This document shows positions 13,478 to 20,467 of a stretch of DNA of 21,561 bases, piece after piece. The position numbers and the translations under genes are program-made. How positions within the stretch are numbered: the stretch's first letter is position 1; the number at the start of each line of letters is the position of its first letter. Where the stretch lies: contig NZ_JAPJNQ010000038.1 of assembly GCF_030826625.1 (NCBI RefSeq), forward strand, positions 1-21,561. Direction: 5' to 3'. This stretch comes from Corynebacterium sp. (lineage in GTDB: Bacteria > Actinomycetota > Actinomycetes > Mycobacteriales > Mycobacteriaceae). A model generated the notes under the pieces. It was not told the DNA's origin and did no database searches. It was given only the letters and a program-made list of their open reading frames with translations.

Positions 13478-13506
13478 AACCCCCGTCCACGTTGGCGGGG
13501 GTTTTG
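13478..13506 (+). terminator. Intrinsic terminator after tsf
   Basis: CCCCCG (13480-13485) pairs with CGGGGG (13496-13501), with an inner CCA/TGG (13487-13489 with 13493-13495) and one bulged T. TTTT follows (13502-13505). It closes the rpsB-tsf operon. Confidence 0.88.
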
Positions 13507-13601
13507 CCGTATCGTAGGTCGGCTATGACTGCAGGCTTGGGTGCTACAAACCTTCAAGTCACTGGTGTCTTGTGGTGTGATGACTGATTGCAAATCTGGA
13601 A

Positions 13602-13632
13602 TTGCTAGTGTGGAAACCTGAAGAGGTAGCAT
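13602..13632 (+). promoter_or_regulatory. pyrH: Weak candidate promoter for pyrH
   Basis: TTGCTA (13602-13607) and TAGCAT (13627-13632) are 19 nt apart in the 233-bp spacer after the tsf terminator. The terminator makes an independent promoter for pyrH likely, but this exact assignment is uncertain. Confidence 0.3.
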
Positions 13633-13669
13633 AGGAAACAATGTCTGCACAGCCAAGGAGAGATTAAGG

Positions 13670-14413
13670 GTGACTGACACCGAAAGTTCACAAAGAACTA
13701 GCTATAAACGCGTCATGCTGAAGCTTGGCGGCGAAATGTTCGGCGGTGGAACCGTCGGCATTGACCCTGACGTGGTCGAAAATGTTGCCCGCCAAATCGC
13801 CGAGGTTGCCAAGACTGGCGCTGAGATTGCGGTAGTGATCGGTGGGGGCAACTTCTTCCGCGGTGCCGAATTATCCCAGCGCGGAATGGACCGAGCACGT
13901 TCAGACTACATGGGCATGCTCGGTACCGTGATGAACTCATTGGCGCTGCAGGATTTCCTAAAACAGCTCGGCGTTGACTGCCGTGTGCAGACGTCCATCA
14001 ACATGGCCCAGATTGCCGAACCGTATCTGCCACTGCGGGCGGATCGCCACCTGGAAAAAGGTCGCGTCGTGATCTTCGGTGCAGGTATGGGAATGCCGTA
14101 TTTTTCTACGGACACCACCGCGGCGCAACGAGCCTTGGAAATTGGGGCAGAAGTGCTGTTTTTGGCAAAGGGCGTCGACGGCGTGTACTCCGATGATCCA
14201 CGCTATAACCCGGACGCTGAGCTTTACACCGAGATCTCGCCACGTGAGGTCATTGAAAAAGGGCTGAAAGTTGCCGATGCCACGGCCTTTAGTTTGTGCA
14301 TGGATAACGATATGCCAATTTTGGTATTCAATTTGCTCACAGAAGGCAACATTGCGCGTGCTGTAGCTGGGGAACGCATTGGCACCCTGGTAACCTCACG
14401 AGAGAGCAAATAA
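13670..14413 (+). CDS. pyrH: Uridylate kinase
   Basis: PyrH phosphorylates UMP to UDP, feeding pyrimidine nucleotide and cell-wall precursor synthesis. The 247-residue product has the amino-acid-kinase motifs KRVMLKLGGEMFGG (14-27), VVIGGGNFFRG, MGMLGTVMNSLALQDFL and GAGMGMPYFSTDTTAA, and the C-terminal VADATAFSLCMDNDMPI. Length and motifs are typical. The GTG at 13670 has AAGGAG (13654-13659) about 10 nt upstream. It begins a pyrH-frr-cdsA-rlmN run, a widely conserved order. Confidence 0.97.
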   Translation: MTDTESSQRTSYKRVMLKLGGEMFGGGTVGIDPDVVENVARQIAEVAKTGAEIAVVIGGGNFFRGAELSQRGMDRARSDYMGMLGTVMNSLALQDFLKQLGVDCRVQTSINMAQIAEPYLPLRADRHLEKGRVVIFGAGMGMPYFSTDTTAAQRALEIGAEVLFLAKGVDGVYSDDPRYNPDAELYTEISPREVIEKGLKVADATAFSLCMDNDMPILVFNLLTEGNIARAVAGERIGTLVTSRESK

Positions 14414-14446
14414 CCAGGGCACAAGGCAGAAAACTGCATTCCCGGT
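14413..14446 (+). other. Nested hairpin just after pyrH
   Basis: GCAG (14426-14429) with CTGC (14434-14437) sits inside an outer pairing of ACC/GGG (14413-14419) with CCCGGT (14441-14446). No T-run follows, so it is not an intrinsic terminator. Transcription probably continues into frr. Confidence 0.35.
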
Positions 14447-14504
14447 AGCAAGACCACAGCTTTATAGCGACACGACTTTGCACGATTAGGTACAGGATTT
14501 TTAT

Positions 14505-15062
14505 ATGATTGACGATATTTTGCTGGAAGCAGAAGAGCGCATGGCTGCTTCTGTTGAGCACACCCGCGAAGACCTCACCACTATCCGCACGGGACGCGCA
14601 AACCCTTCCATGTTCAACGGCCTGGTCGCTGAATACTATGGTGCGCCCACTCCGATCACCCAGATGGCGACGGTTTCGGTGCCAGAGCCACGCATGTTGC
14701 TGATCAAGCCTTATGAGCAGTCCATGATCAGCGAGATCGAAAATGCTATCCGCAACTCTGATTTGGGTGTTAACCCAACCAACGATGGCCAGGTGTTGCG
14801 TGTGACTATTCCGCAGCTGACCGAAGAGCGTCGTAAAGACATGGTTAAACTCGCCCGCTCGAAGGGTGAAGATGGCAAGATTGCTATCCGAAACGTTCGT
14901 CGTAAAGCTATGGAACAGCTTAAGAAACTGCAAAAAGACGGCGAGAGCGGTGAAGATGAAGTCAAGGCTGCCGAGGCTGAGATGGAAAAAGTCACCGCCA
15001 AATACGTTGACTCTATCGACGACGTGGTGGGCAACAAAGAAAACGAGTTGATGGAAGTCTAA
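14505..15062 (+). CDS. frr: Ribosome recycling factor
   Basis: RRF, with EF-G, splits post-termination ribosomes. The 185-residue product has the family length and the segments TTIRTGRANPSMFNGL, EYYGAPTPITQMA and IRNSDLGVNP. The near-invariant RVTIPQLTEERRKDMVKLAR and AIRNVRRKAME are also present. The ATG at 14505 has a modest AGGA about 7 nt upstream. It lies 91 nt after pyrH and 65 nt before cdsA. Confidence 0.98.
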   Translation: MIDDILLEAEERMAASVEHTREDLTTIRTGRANPSMFNGLVAEYYGAPTPITQMATVSVPEPRMLLIKPYEQSMISEIENAIRNSDLGVNPTNDGQVLRVTIPQLTEERRKDMVKLARSKGEDGKIAIRNVRRKAMEQLKKLQKDGESGEDEVKAAEAEMEKVTAKYVDSIDDVVGNKENELMEV

Positions 15063-15127
15063 GGCTTTCGCGAGCTAGTCGTGCTTTTTGCACCAGCAGT
15101 AATTACAACACGCCTTGACGGAGGGGT

Positions 15128-16009
15128 ATGAAAGAATCTCGATCTACCTGGTCGCTACGCGGCCACCTCCCGTACCCCAAAAACGATGCGGGGCGTGATT
15201 TAAGCATGGCCATCATAGTGAGCGTTGTGCTCGGTGCCATCGTTATCGGCGCCTTGTTTATTGGGCCGATGGCTTGGTACCCGGTGGTTTCCATCGGTGT
15301 TGCGGTGGCGATGTGGGAAGTGCTTTCGCGGCTGCGAGAAAACTCCTACAGCCTACCGTTTTATATGATGATGCTCATGGGCCAGGCCATGGTCTGGCTC
15401 TCATGGCCATTTGAGCTCACTGGCTTGATAGCGGCGTTTGTTGCCTCTGTTCTGCTGCTGATGTTTGGGCGATTGTTTCATAACGGGCGTCACAGTGCAC
15501 CACAGAATTATTTACGGGATATGTCTATCGGCGTGTTCGTATTGCTGTGGATACCGCTATTTGCGTCGTTCGCGGCGATGCTTTCGCAGTTAACTACTCC
15601 GTGGGCTTCAGGTAGTGCCGCTATCGCAACGTTCATGCTGTGCGTGGTGGCTTCTGATGTCGGTGGTTACGCAGCAGGGGTAATGTTTGGTGCGCACCCC
15701 ATGGCGCCTGCTGTTAGTCCGAAAAAATCTTGGGAGGGCTTCGCCGGCTCTGTGCTTTTCGGTGTCATCACGGGTGCTTTGACCGTGCATTTTCTGCTGC
15801 ACGATGACTGGCGAATCGGCGTGGTCCTGGGCCTTGGCTTGGTGATTTGCGCCAGTCTTGGTGATCTCGTGGAATCTCAATTCAAGCGTGAATTCGGCAT
15901 TAAAGACATGTCAGCGATTTTGCCCGGGCATGGCGGACTCATGGATCGCATTGATGGGATGTTGCCGGCGGCGATGGTGACCTGGTTGGTCATCAACGTC
16001 TTCGTGTAA
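15128..16009 (+). CDS. cdsA: Phosphatidate cytidylyltransferase (CDP-diacylglycerol synthase)
   Basis: CdsA turns phosphatidic acid and CTP into CDP-diacylglycerol, the precursor of phosphatidylinositol, phosphatidylglycerol and cardiolipin. The 293-residue protein has a cytoplasmic N-terminus of about 25 residues and about eight hydrophobic segments. It carries the C-terminal signature with SLGDLVESQFKRE, GIKDMS and LPGHGGLMDRIDG, including the metal-binding acidic residues. VSPKKSWEGFAGS is also typical. The ATG at 15128 is only 1 nt after GGAGGGG (15120-15126), a tight spacing; the next in-frame ATG is at 15206. Confidence 0.95.
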   Translation: MKESRSTWSLRGHLPYPKNDAGRDLSMAIIVSVVLGAIVIGALFIGPMAWYPVVSIGVAVAMWEVLSRLRENSYSLPFYMMMLMGQAMVWLSWPFELTGLIAAFVASVLLLMFGRLFHNGRHSAPQNYLRDMSIGVFVLLWIPLFASFAAMLSQLTTPWASGSAAIATFMLCVVASDVGGYAAGVMFGAHPMAPAVSPKKSWEGFAGSVLFGVITGALTVHFLLHDDWRIGVVLGLGLVICASLGDLVESQFKREFGIKDMSAILPGHGGLMDRIDGMLPAAMVTWLVINVFV

Positions 16010-16052
16010 CCGCAGTCTAGTTGATTTGTCCATATCCGCCGAACAAGGCAGT

Positions 16053-17189
16053 ATGGTCGTCATGCCACAACCAGTAAAACTCGATTTTTCCTCCCCGAAG
16101 CGGGGCCTGCCGCCAAAGCATTTCGCGGATTTGAGTGAAGAACAACGCATTGCAGCGTTGGCCGAGTTGGGCTTACCGAAATTTCGTGCCAACCAAATCG
16201 CGCGGCACTATTACGAACGCTACGAAGCTGATCCGACCACGATGACGGATCTTCCTGCGAATGTTCGCGAGAAAGTTGCCGAGGCGCTCTTTCCGCAGCT
16301 AATGACACACCTGTATTCCAAGGAAACCGACGACGGTCATACTTCGAAATCGTTGTGGCGGCTTCACGATGGGACGCTGTTGGAATCAGTCGTCATGCGT
16401 TATCCCAACCGTGCGACGCTGTGTATCTCCTCCCAGGCTGGCTGCGGTATGAATTGCCCTTTCTGTGCGACAGGCCAAGGCGGGTTGGATCGTAACCTTT
16501 CGATCGCAGAAATGACTGAACAGGTCCGTCACGCAGCGAAGACCCTTGCCGACGAAGGCTCGCGTCTGTCGAATATCGTGTTTATGGGAATGGGCGAACC
16601 ATTGGCCAACTACAAACGCGTGAAAGACACTGTCGCCCAGATTATTGCACCGGGGCCGCTTGGCTTCGGAATTTCCGCACGTAATGTGACGGTATCGACG
16701 GTCGGTTTGGCACCGGCAATCCGCAAGCTTGCAGATGAACAGATGAACGTCACCCTGGCAGTCTCGTTGCACACCCCGGATGATGAGTTCCGCGATACTC
16801 TCGTACCTGTTAATAACCGCTGGTCGGTGGATGAGGTGCTCGATGCTGCCAAGTATTATGTGGAAAAGACTTCCCGCCGGGTTTCCATTGAGTACGCTTT
16901 AATCCGCGATAAAAACGACCAAGACTGGCGCGCAGATTTGTTGGGCGAAAAGCTGTGGAATGCGTTGGGTACAAAGGTTCACGTAAATCTCATTCCGTTG
17001 AACCCAACGCCAGGTTCGGAATGGGATGCCTCGCCGAAAGATCGGCAAAATGAATTTGTCCGACGGGTGTCGCAGTGGGTTCCGTGTACCGTTCGCGATA
17101 CCAAGGGACAAGAAATTGCTGCGGCCTGTGGCCAGTTGGCAGCAGAGGAAGAAGCTGATCGTAAAATGGAAGCTGAAGCCCGGGCTTAG
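16053..17189 (+). CDS. rlmN: Dual-specificity 23S rRNA/tRNA adenine-C2 methyltransferase RlmN
   Basis: RlmN is a radical SAM enzyme that methylates A2503 of 23S rRNA and A37 of some tRNAs. The 378-residue product has the cluster motif CGMNCPFC (C131, C135, C138), FMGMGEPLANY and VSTVGLAP. The second catalytic cysteine is in AAACGQLA (C359). I chose the ATG at 16053, which has AAGG 4 nt upstream. An ATG at 16062 is possible, and a TTG at 16026 less likely. It sits 43 nt after cdsA and ends at a terminator shared with the convergent DUF2631 gene. Confidence 0.96.
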   Translation: MVVMPQPVKLDFSSPKRGLPPKHFADLSEEQRIAALAELGLPKFRANQIARHYYERYEADPTTMTDLPANVREKVAEALFPQLMTHLYSKETDDGHTSKSLWRLHDGTLLESVVMRYPNRATLCISSQAGCGMNCPFCATGQGGLDRNLSIAEMTEQVRHAAKTLADEGSRLSNIVFMGMGEPLANYKRVKDTVAQIIAPGPLGFGISARNVTVSTVGLAPAIRKLADEQMNVTLAVSLHTPDDEFRDTLVPVNNRWSVDEVLDAAKYYVEKTSRRVSIEYALIRDKNDQDWRADLLGEKLWNALGTKVHVNLIPLNPTPGSEWDASPKDRQNEFVRRVSQWVPCTVRDTKGQEIAAACGQLAAEEEADRKMEAEARA

Positions 17190-17198
17190 TAACAATAA

Positions 17199-17224
17199 TA
17201 GCCACCCCGAAATCGGGGTGGCTA
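17199..17224. terminator. Shared terminator between rlmN and the DUF2631 gene
   Basis: TAGCCACCCCGA (17199-17210) and TCGGGGTGGCTA (17213-17224) form a 12-bp perfect stem between convergent genes. On the minus strand it is followed by TTATTGTTA, a fair U-rich tail. On the plus strand the tail is AAAGTTTG, which is weaker. It probably works best for the minus-strand gene. Confidence 0.8.
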
Positions 17225-17258
17225 AAAGTTTGTCGCGAGCTTATTAAGGCTGAGTGAA

Positions 17259-17696
17259 CTAGCCTTCGATCGCCTCATCACGCTTGCCAGCACGCAGCTG
17301 GGCGACGCGGGCTGGATCAATATTCAGCGAGCGGAGCTGAGAATCAGTGAGCTCAGCGTACGGGCCGGTGAGTGTGGCCTGCTGATAAGCCCATTCTGGT
17401 TCTTTGTGGTTTTCGCCCTTGTTGCGGCCTGTAATGGTGCGCACCTGCGACAATTTTGGTTCAAACAGGTGAATAAGCAGGCCTACCGCGATCAGGATGG
17501 CGAAGAGGAAAAGGTAAATCGTTTCGACGTGGCCTTCGTGGTTACCGAAGTTCAGGCCCAGCAGCCACAGAACTGAAATCCAACCACTAACCTGGATAGT
17601 GGTGCGCTTGACGGCACTATAACCCCAGGCAGCAGAGGGAACATCGTTGGTAGATACACCGTTATGTATCTGCGGTGCGGGTTCATGGGAAGCCAC
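17259..17696 (-). CDS. DUF2631 family membrane protein of unknown function
   Basis: The 145-residue protein matches the actinobacterial DUF2631 family as I know it. A polar N-terminus of about 33 residues is followed by two predicted membrane segments (about 34-51, IQVSGWISVLWLLGLNF, and 58-77, ETIYLFLFAILIAVGLLIHL). A short loop with GNHEGHV lies between them, and a charged cytoplasmic C-terminus follows. The start is GTG at 17696 with AAGGAG at 17705-17710. It is the only minus-strand gene between rlmN and dxr. The function is not known to me. Confidence 0.85.
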   Translation of the reverse strand: MASHEPAPQIHNGVSTNDVPSAAWGYSAVKRTTIQVSGWISVLWLLGLNFGNHEGHVETIYLFLFAILIAVGLLIHLFEPKLSQVRTITGRNKGENHKEPEWAYQQATLTGPYAELTDSQLRSLNIDPARVAQLRAGKRDEAIEG

Positions 17697-17935
17697 GGCG
17701 GATACTCCTTCACATCAACGTCAGTTAAAAACATGCGCACGGCCGGACCACACATGTGGGCTAACTCAGTGGGTTAGCATCCGAGCGCACTACATAGCTG
17801 TTCTTATTCTCGCACACCGCGTCGCATAAAGCGATTAATGGTGCAGTACTTGTCGATGCCGCCGATGTTCATCCATCATTTATTTCGCTCCCACCCGAAT
17901 TACTTTGTCGACGTTCAAGCGATAAAGTAGCCAGG
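17697..17935. promoter_or_regulatory. Divergent spacer between the DUF2631 gene and dxr
   Basis: Besides the dxr -10, the spacer has two dyads: CCACA/TGTGG (17748-17759) and GCTAAC/GTTAGC (17760-17778, 7-nt loop). They abut, between the two start codons and closer to the DUF2631 gene. They could be operators or leader hairpins of that gene. No other gene is seen. Confidence 0.4.
17923..17928 (+). promoter_or_regulatory. dxr: -10 element placing the dxr transcript start at its GTG
   Basis: TAAAGT fits TANANT and ends 7 nt before the GTG at 17936, which suggests a leaderless mRNA. The -35 region (TTACTT, 17900-17905, 17-nt spacer) is weak. Confidence 0.45.
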
Positions 17936-19168
17936 GTGAATCGTGTGCATGAAAATCCGCAACATTCCAGCCAACCGACTTTCGCCACAGACAGCGACTG
18001 TGAATTCAAGCAGCGGACCGTCGTCGTGGTCGGTTCGACTGGGTCGATTGGCACCCAAGCACTAGAAATTATCGCCGATAATCCAGATAAATTTCGGCTG
18101 ATCGGACTTGCTGCCGGGGGATCGCGTGCCGAATTATTTGCTGAACAAGCCCGTCATTTTGGCATCGCCGCGGAAAGTCTTGCCATCGCTGATCAGCATG
18201 CTGCTGCAACGATTTCGCGTGAACTTGGTGTGACCATTCCGAGCGGGCCAGATGCTGCCGCTCAGCTGTGTGCTCATGCACAGGCCGATGTCGTGCTGAA
18301 CGCGATGGATGGCTCTCGTGGCCTTCCAGTAACCATGGCGGCGCTGTCTGCTGGTTCTACGCTTGCTCTAGCTAATAAAGAATCACTGGTTGCCGGTGGC
18401 AGCTGGGTATTAGACCACGCAGCACCCGGCCAAATTGTGCCGGTTGATTCGGAGCATTCTGCGATGGCACAAGCGTTGCGTGCTGGTCGAAGGAACGAAT
18501 TGTCCCGCTTGGTGCTTACCGCCTCGGGTGGACCTTTCCGTGGCTGGAGCAGAGACGAGATGTGTGACGTCACTCCAGAACAAGCTGCTGCGCATCCCAC
18601 CTGGTCGATGGGACAGATGAACACGCTGAATTCTGCGACTCTCGTCAACAAAGGCCTGGAATTGATCGAAGCCAGTTATTTGTTTGCCTTTCCGGCCGAG
18701 CAGATCGACGTTGTGGTGCATCCACAATCAATCGTGCACTCTGCCGCAACATTCTGCGACGGCTCGACCCTGGCACAAGCATCTCCACCGTCTATGAAGT
18801 TGCCCATCGCACTCGCCTTGGCCTGGCCACACCGCGTCCCACACGCGCAACCGCCGTTGAATTGGCAAGATGCACAATCCTGGGATTTTCTCCCGGTCGA
18901 TAACACCGCGTTCCCGGCGCTCGATTTAGCACGAAGCGCTGTGAAAACCCCCGGAATGCCTGCGGTGTTTAATGCGTCTAACGAACAAGCCGCGCAAGCG
19001 TTTTTGCGTGAACAAATCCGGTTCCCACAGATTGTTGATGTCATCGCTGCGGTCATGGACCGACTGTCCGGGCAATCGGGCCCGTTGGCGGCCAGTCTCG
19101 AAGACGTTTATGAGCTTGAGACCACAGCACGACGAATGGCCGACGAGCAGATTGCGCAGTTGAGGTAA
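17936..19168 (+). CDS. dxr: 1-deoxy-D-xylulose 5-phosphate reductoisomerase
   Basis: DXR makes 2-C-methylerythritol 4-phosphate with NADPH, the first committed MEP pathway step. The 410-residue product has VVVGSTGSIGTQAL (30-43) for NADPH and ALANKESLVAGG (144-155). The metal ligands are in PVDSEHSAMAQAL (D171, E173) and NSATLVNKGLELIEA (E242). LTASGGPFRGW and VVHPQSIVHS are also present. The first 27 or so residues before the Rossmann strand are extra and polar. The GTG at 17936 is favoured by the -10 position; a GTG at 17945 is an alternative. It is followed 10 nt later by the site-2 protease gene. Confidence 0.96.
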   Translation: MNRVHENPQHSSQPTFATDSDCEFKQRTVVVVGSTGSIGTQALEIIADNPDKFRLIGLAAGGSRAELFAEQARHFGIAAESLAIADQHAAATISRELGVTIPSGPDAAAQLCAHAQADVVLNAMDGSRGLPVTMAALSAGSTLALANKESLVAGGSWVLDHAAPGQIVPVDSEHSAMAQALRAGRRNELSRLVLTASGGPFRGWSRDEMCDVTPEQAAAHPTWSMGQMNTLNSATLVNKGLELIEASYLFAFPAEQIDVVVHPQSIVHSAATFCDGSTLAQASPPSMKLPIALALAWPHRVPHAQPPLNWQDAQSWDFLPVDNTAFPALDLARSAVKTPGMPAVFNASNEQAAQAFLREQIRFPQIVDVIAAVMDRLSGQSGPLAASLEDVYELETTARRMADEQIAQLR

Positions 19169-19178
19169 AGGTTTCGCG

Positions 19179-20399
19179 ATGGCATTTTTTCTTGGCATTT
19201 TTCTGTTTGCACTAGGCATCGCCGCCACGATCGCACTGCATGAAGCAGGGCATATGATTTCGGCTCGGGCGTTCGGGATGCGGGTGCGGCGTTTTTATGT
19301 CGGCTTCGGCCCATCCGTGCTCTCATTTACTAAAGGGCACACGCGCTATGGTTTGGCCGCGCTCCCGCTCGGTGGTTTTTGTGACATCGCTGGCATGACT
19401 GCGATGGATCAGATGACTGAAGACGAAAAACCACATGCGATGTACGCTAAACCCGCGTGGCAACGGATTGCGGTGCTGGCAGCTGGGCCATTCGTCAACA
19501 TCGTGCTTGGGCTGCTGATCCTGTTTTTGGTCGCGGCTAGCGCTGGGTTGCCTGATCCGCATGCCGACGTCCGTGCCACGGTGGGTGAAGTTACCTGTTC
19601 GGCAGACCAGAAAGCACCGGCCCGAGCCGATGAACCGGCTGAATTGGAAGAATGCACCGGCATCGGCGCCGGAGGGCAGGCAGGCGTACAAGCCGGCGAT
19701 ATCATCACCGCGCTCAATGGCGAAGAATTGGAAAGTTTTGTGCAGTTCCGTGATGAGGTGCAAGCGCGGCCGGGTGAAACCATCACTCTCGATATTGAGC
19801 GCGATGGCCAACAGATGCAGTTTGACGTCGACCTCGATTCTGTCGTGCGTTACGACGCCTCCGGCCAGCCGCAAACCGTTGGTTCTGTCGGGCTAACGAG
19901 CGCACCATTGGACGTGCATCGCGAATACAGTGTGTTAGGTGCGATTCCTGCCAGCCTTGATTACTCCTGGTTCATGTTGAAAGCCACGGTGGAAGGAATT
20001 ATCGCTTTCCCAGGAAAAATACCTGATGTAGCGGTCTCGATTTTCGGTGGTGAGCGTGACCAGGATGGCCCCATTAGCGTGGTGGGAGCCTCGCGGGCTG
20101 GCGGTGAACTCGTGGAACGCGAGCTGTGGCCGATGTTCTGGATGATGTTGGCGACGCTGAATTTTTTCCTCGCGCTTTTTAACATGATCCCGTTGCCGCC
20201 TTTCGACGGCGGGCATATCGCGGTAGTGATTTGGGAGAAGATTCGGAATCTATTCCGTCGTGCGCGCGGGCAAGAGCCTGGCGGTCCGGCGAATTACGAG
20301 AAACTGTTGCCTCTTACTTACGCTATGGCGGCAATTCTGTTGACGGTCGGTGTGATTGTCATTGTCGCCGACCTCGTCAACCCGATCGTGCTGTTTTAG
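19179..20399 (+). CDS. rip1: Site-2 intramembrane metalloprotease (RseP/Rip1 family)
   Basis: This family cleaves anti-sigma factors and other membrane proteins within the membrane. The 406-residue protein has a first membrane segment carrying HEAGH (H21, E22, H25), the zinc site. A second membrane segment is at about 96-119. A PDZ-like domain (about 160-220; QAGVQAGDIITALNG) follows, and NMIPLPPFDGGH (335-346) has the third ligand D343 at membrane segment 3 (about 318-340). A last membrane segment is at about 380-400. Cysteines 68, 140 and 159 are present. The ATG at 19179 has AAAGG about 7 nt upstream. It is 10 nt after dxr and 68 nt before ispG, an order I recall from corynebacteria and mycobacteria. 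Confidence 0.95.
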   Translation: MAFFLGIFLFALGIAATIALHEAGHMISARAFGMRVRRFYVGFGPSVLSFTKGHTRYGLAALPLGGFCDIAGMTAMDQMTEDEKPHAMYAKPAWQRIAVLAAGPFVNIVLGLLILFLVAASAGLPDPHADVRATVGEVTCSADQKAPARADEPAELEECTGIGAGGQAGVQAGDIITALNGEELESFVQFRDEVQARPGETITLDIERDGQQMQFDVDLDSVVRYDASGQPQTVGSVGLTSAPLDVHREYSVLGAIPASLDYSWFMLKATVEGIIAFPGKIPDVAVSIFGGERDQDGPISVVGASRAGGELVERELWPMFWMMLATLNFFLALFNMIPLPPFDGGHIAVVIWEKIRNLFRRARGQEPGGPANYEKLLPLTYAMAAILLTVGVIVIVADLVNPIVLF

Positions 20400-20426
20400 C
20401 AGTATGTAGCACTGTTGTTGCAGTGT

Positions 20427-20432
20427 TAGACT
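20427..20432 (+). promoter_or_regulatory. ispG: Possible -10 element for ispG
   Basis: TAGACT (TANANT pattern) lies 35 nt before the ispG start in the 68-bp gap after the protease gene. No good -35 is seen. Readthrough from dxr-rip1 is equally possible because no terminator is visible. Confidence 0.35.
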
Positions 20433-20467
20433 GTTTCCAGCACGTTAGCAATAAGCAAGGAGACTAA

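Noticed and set aside
12573..13490. Minus-strand frames opposite tsf (161 and 135 codons)
   Set aside because: They are shadows of a highly expressed gene, with cysteine- and valine-rich translations lacking domain features.
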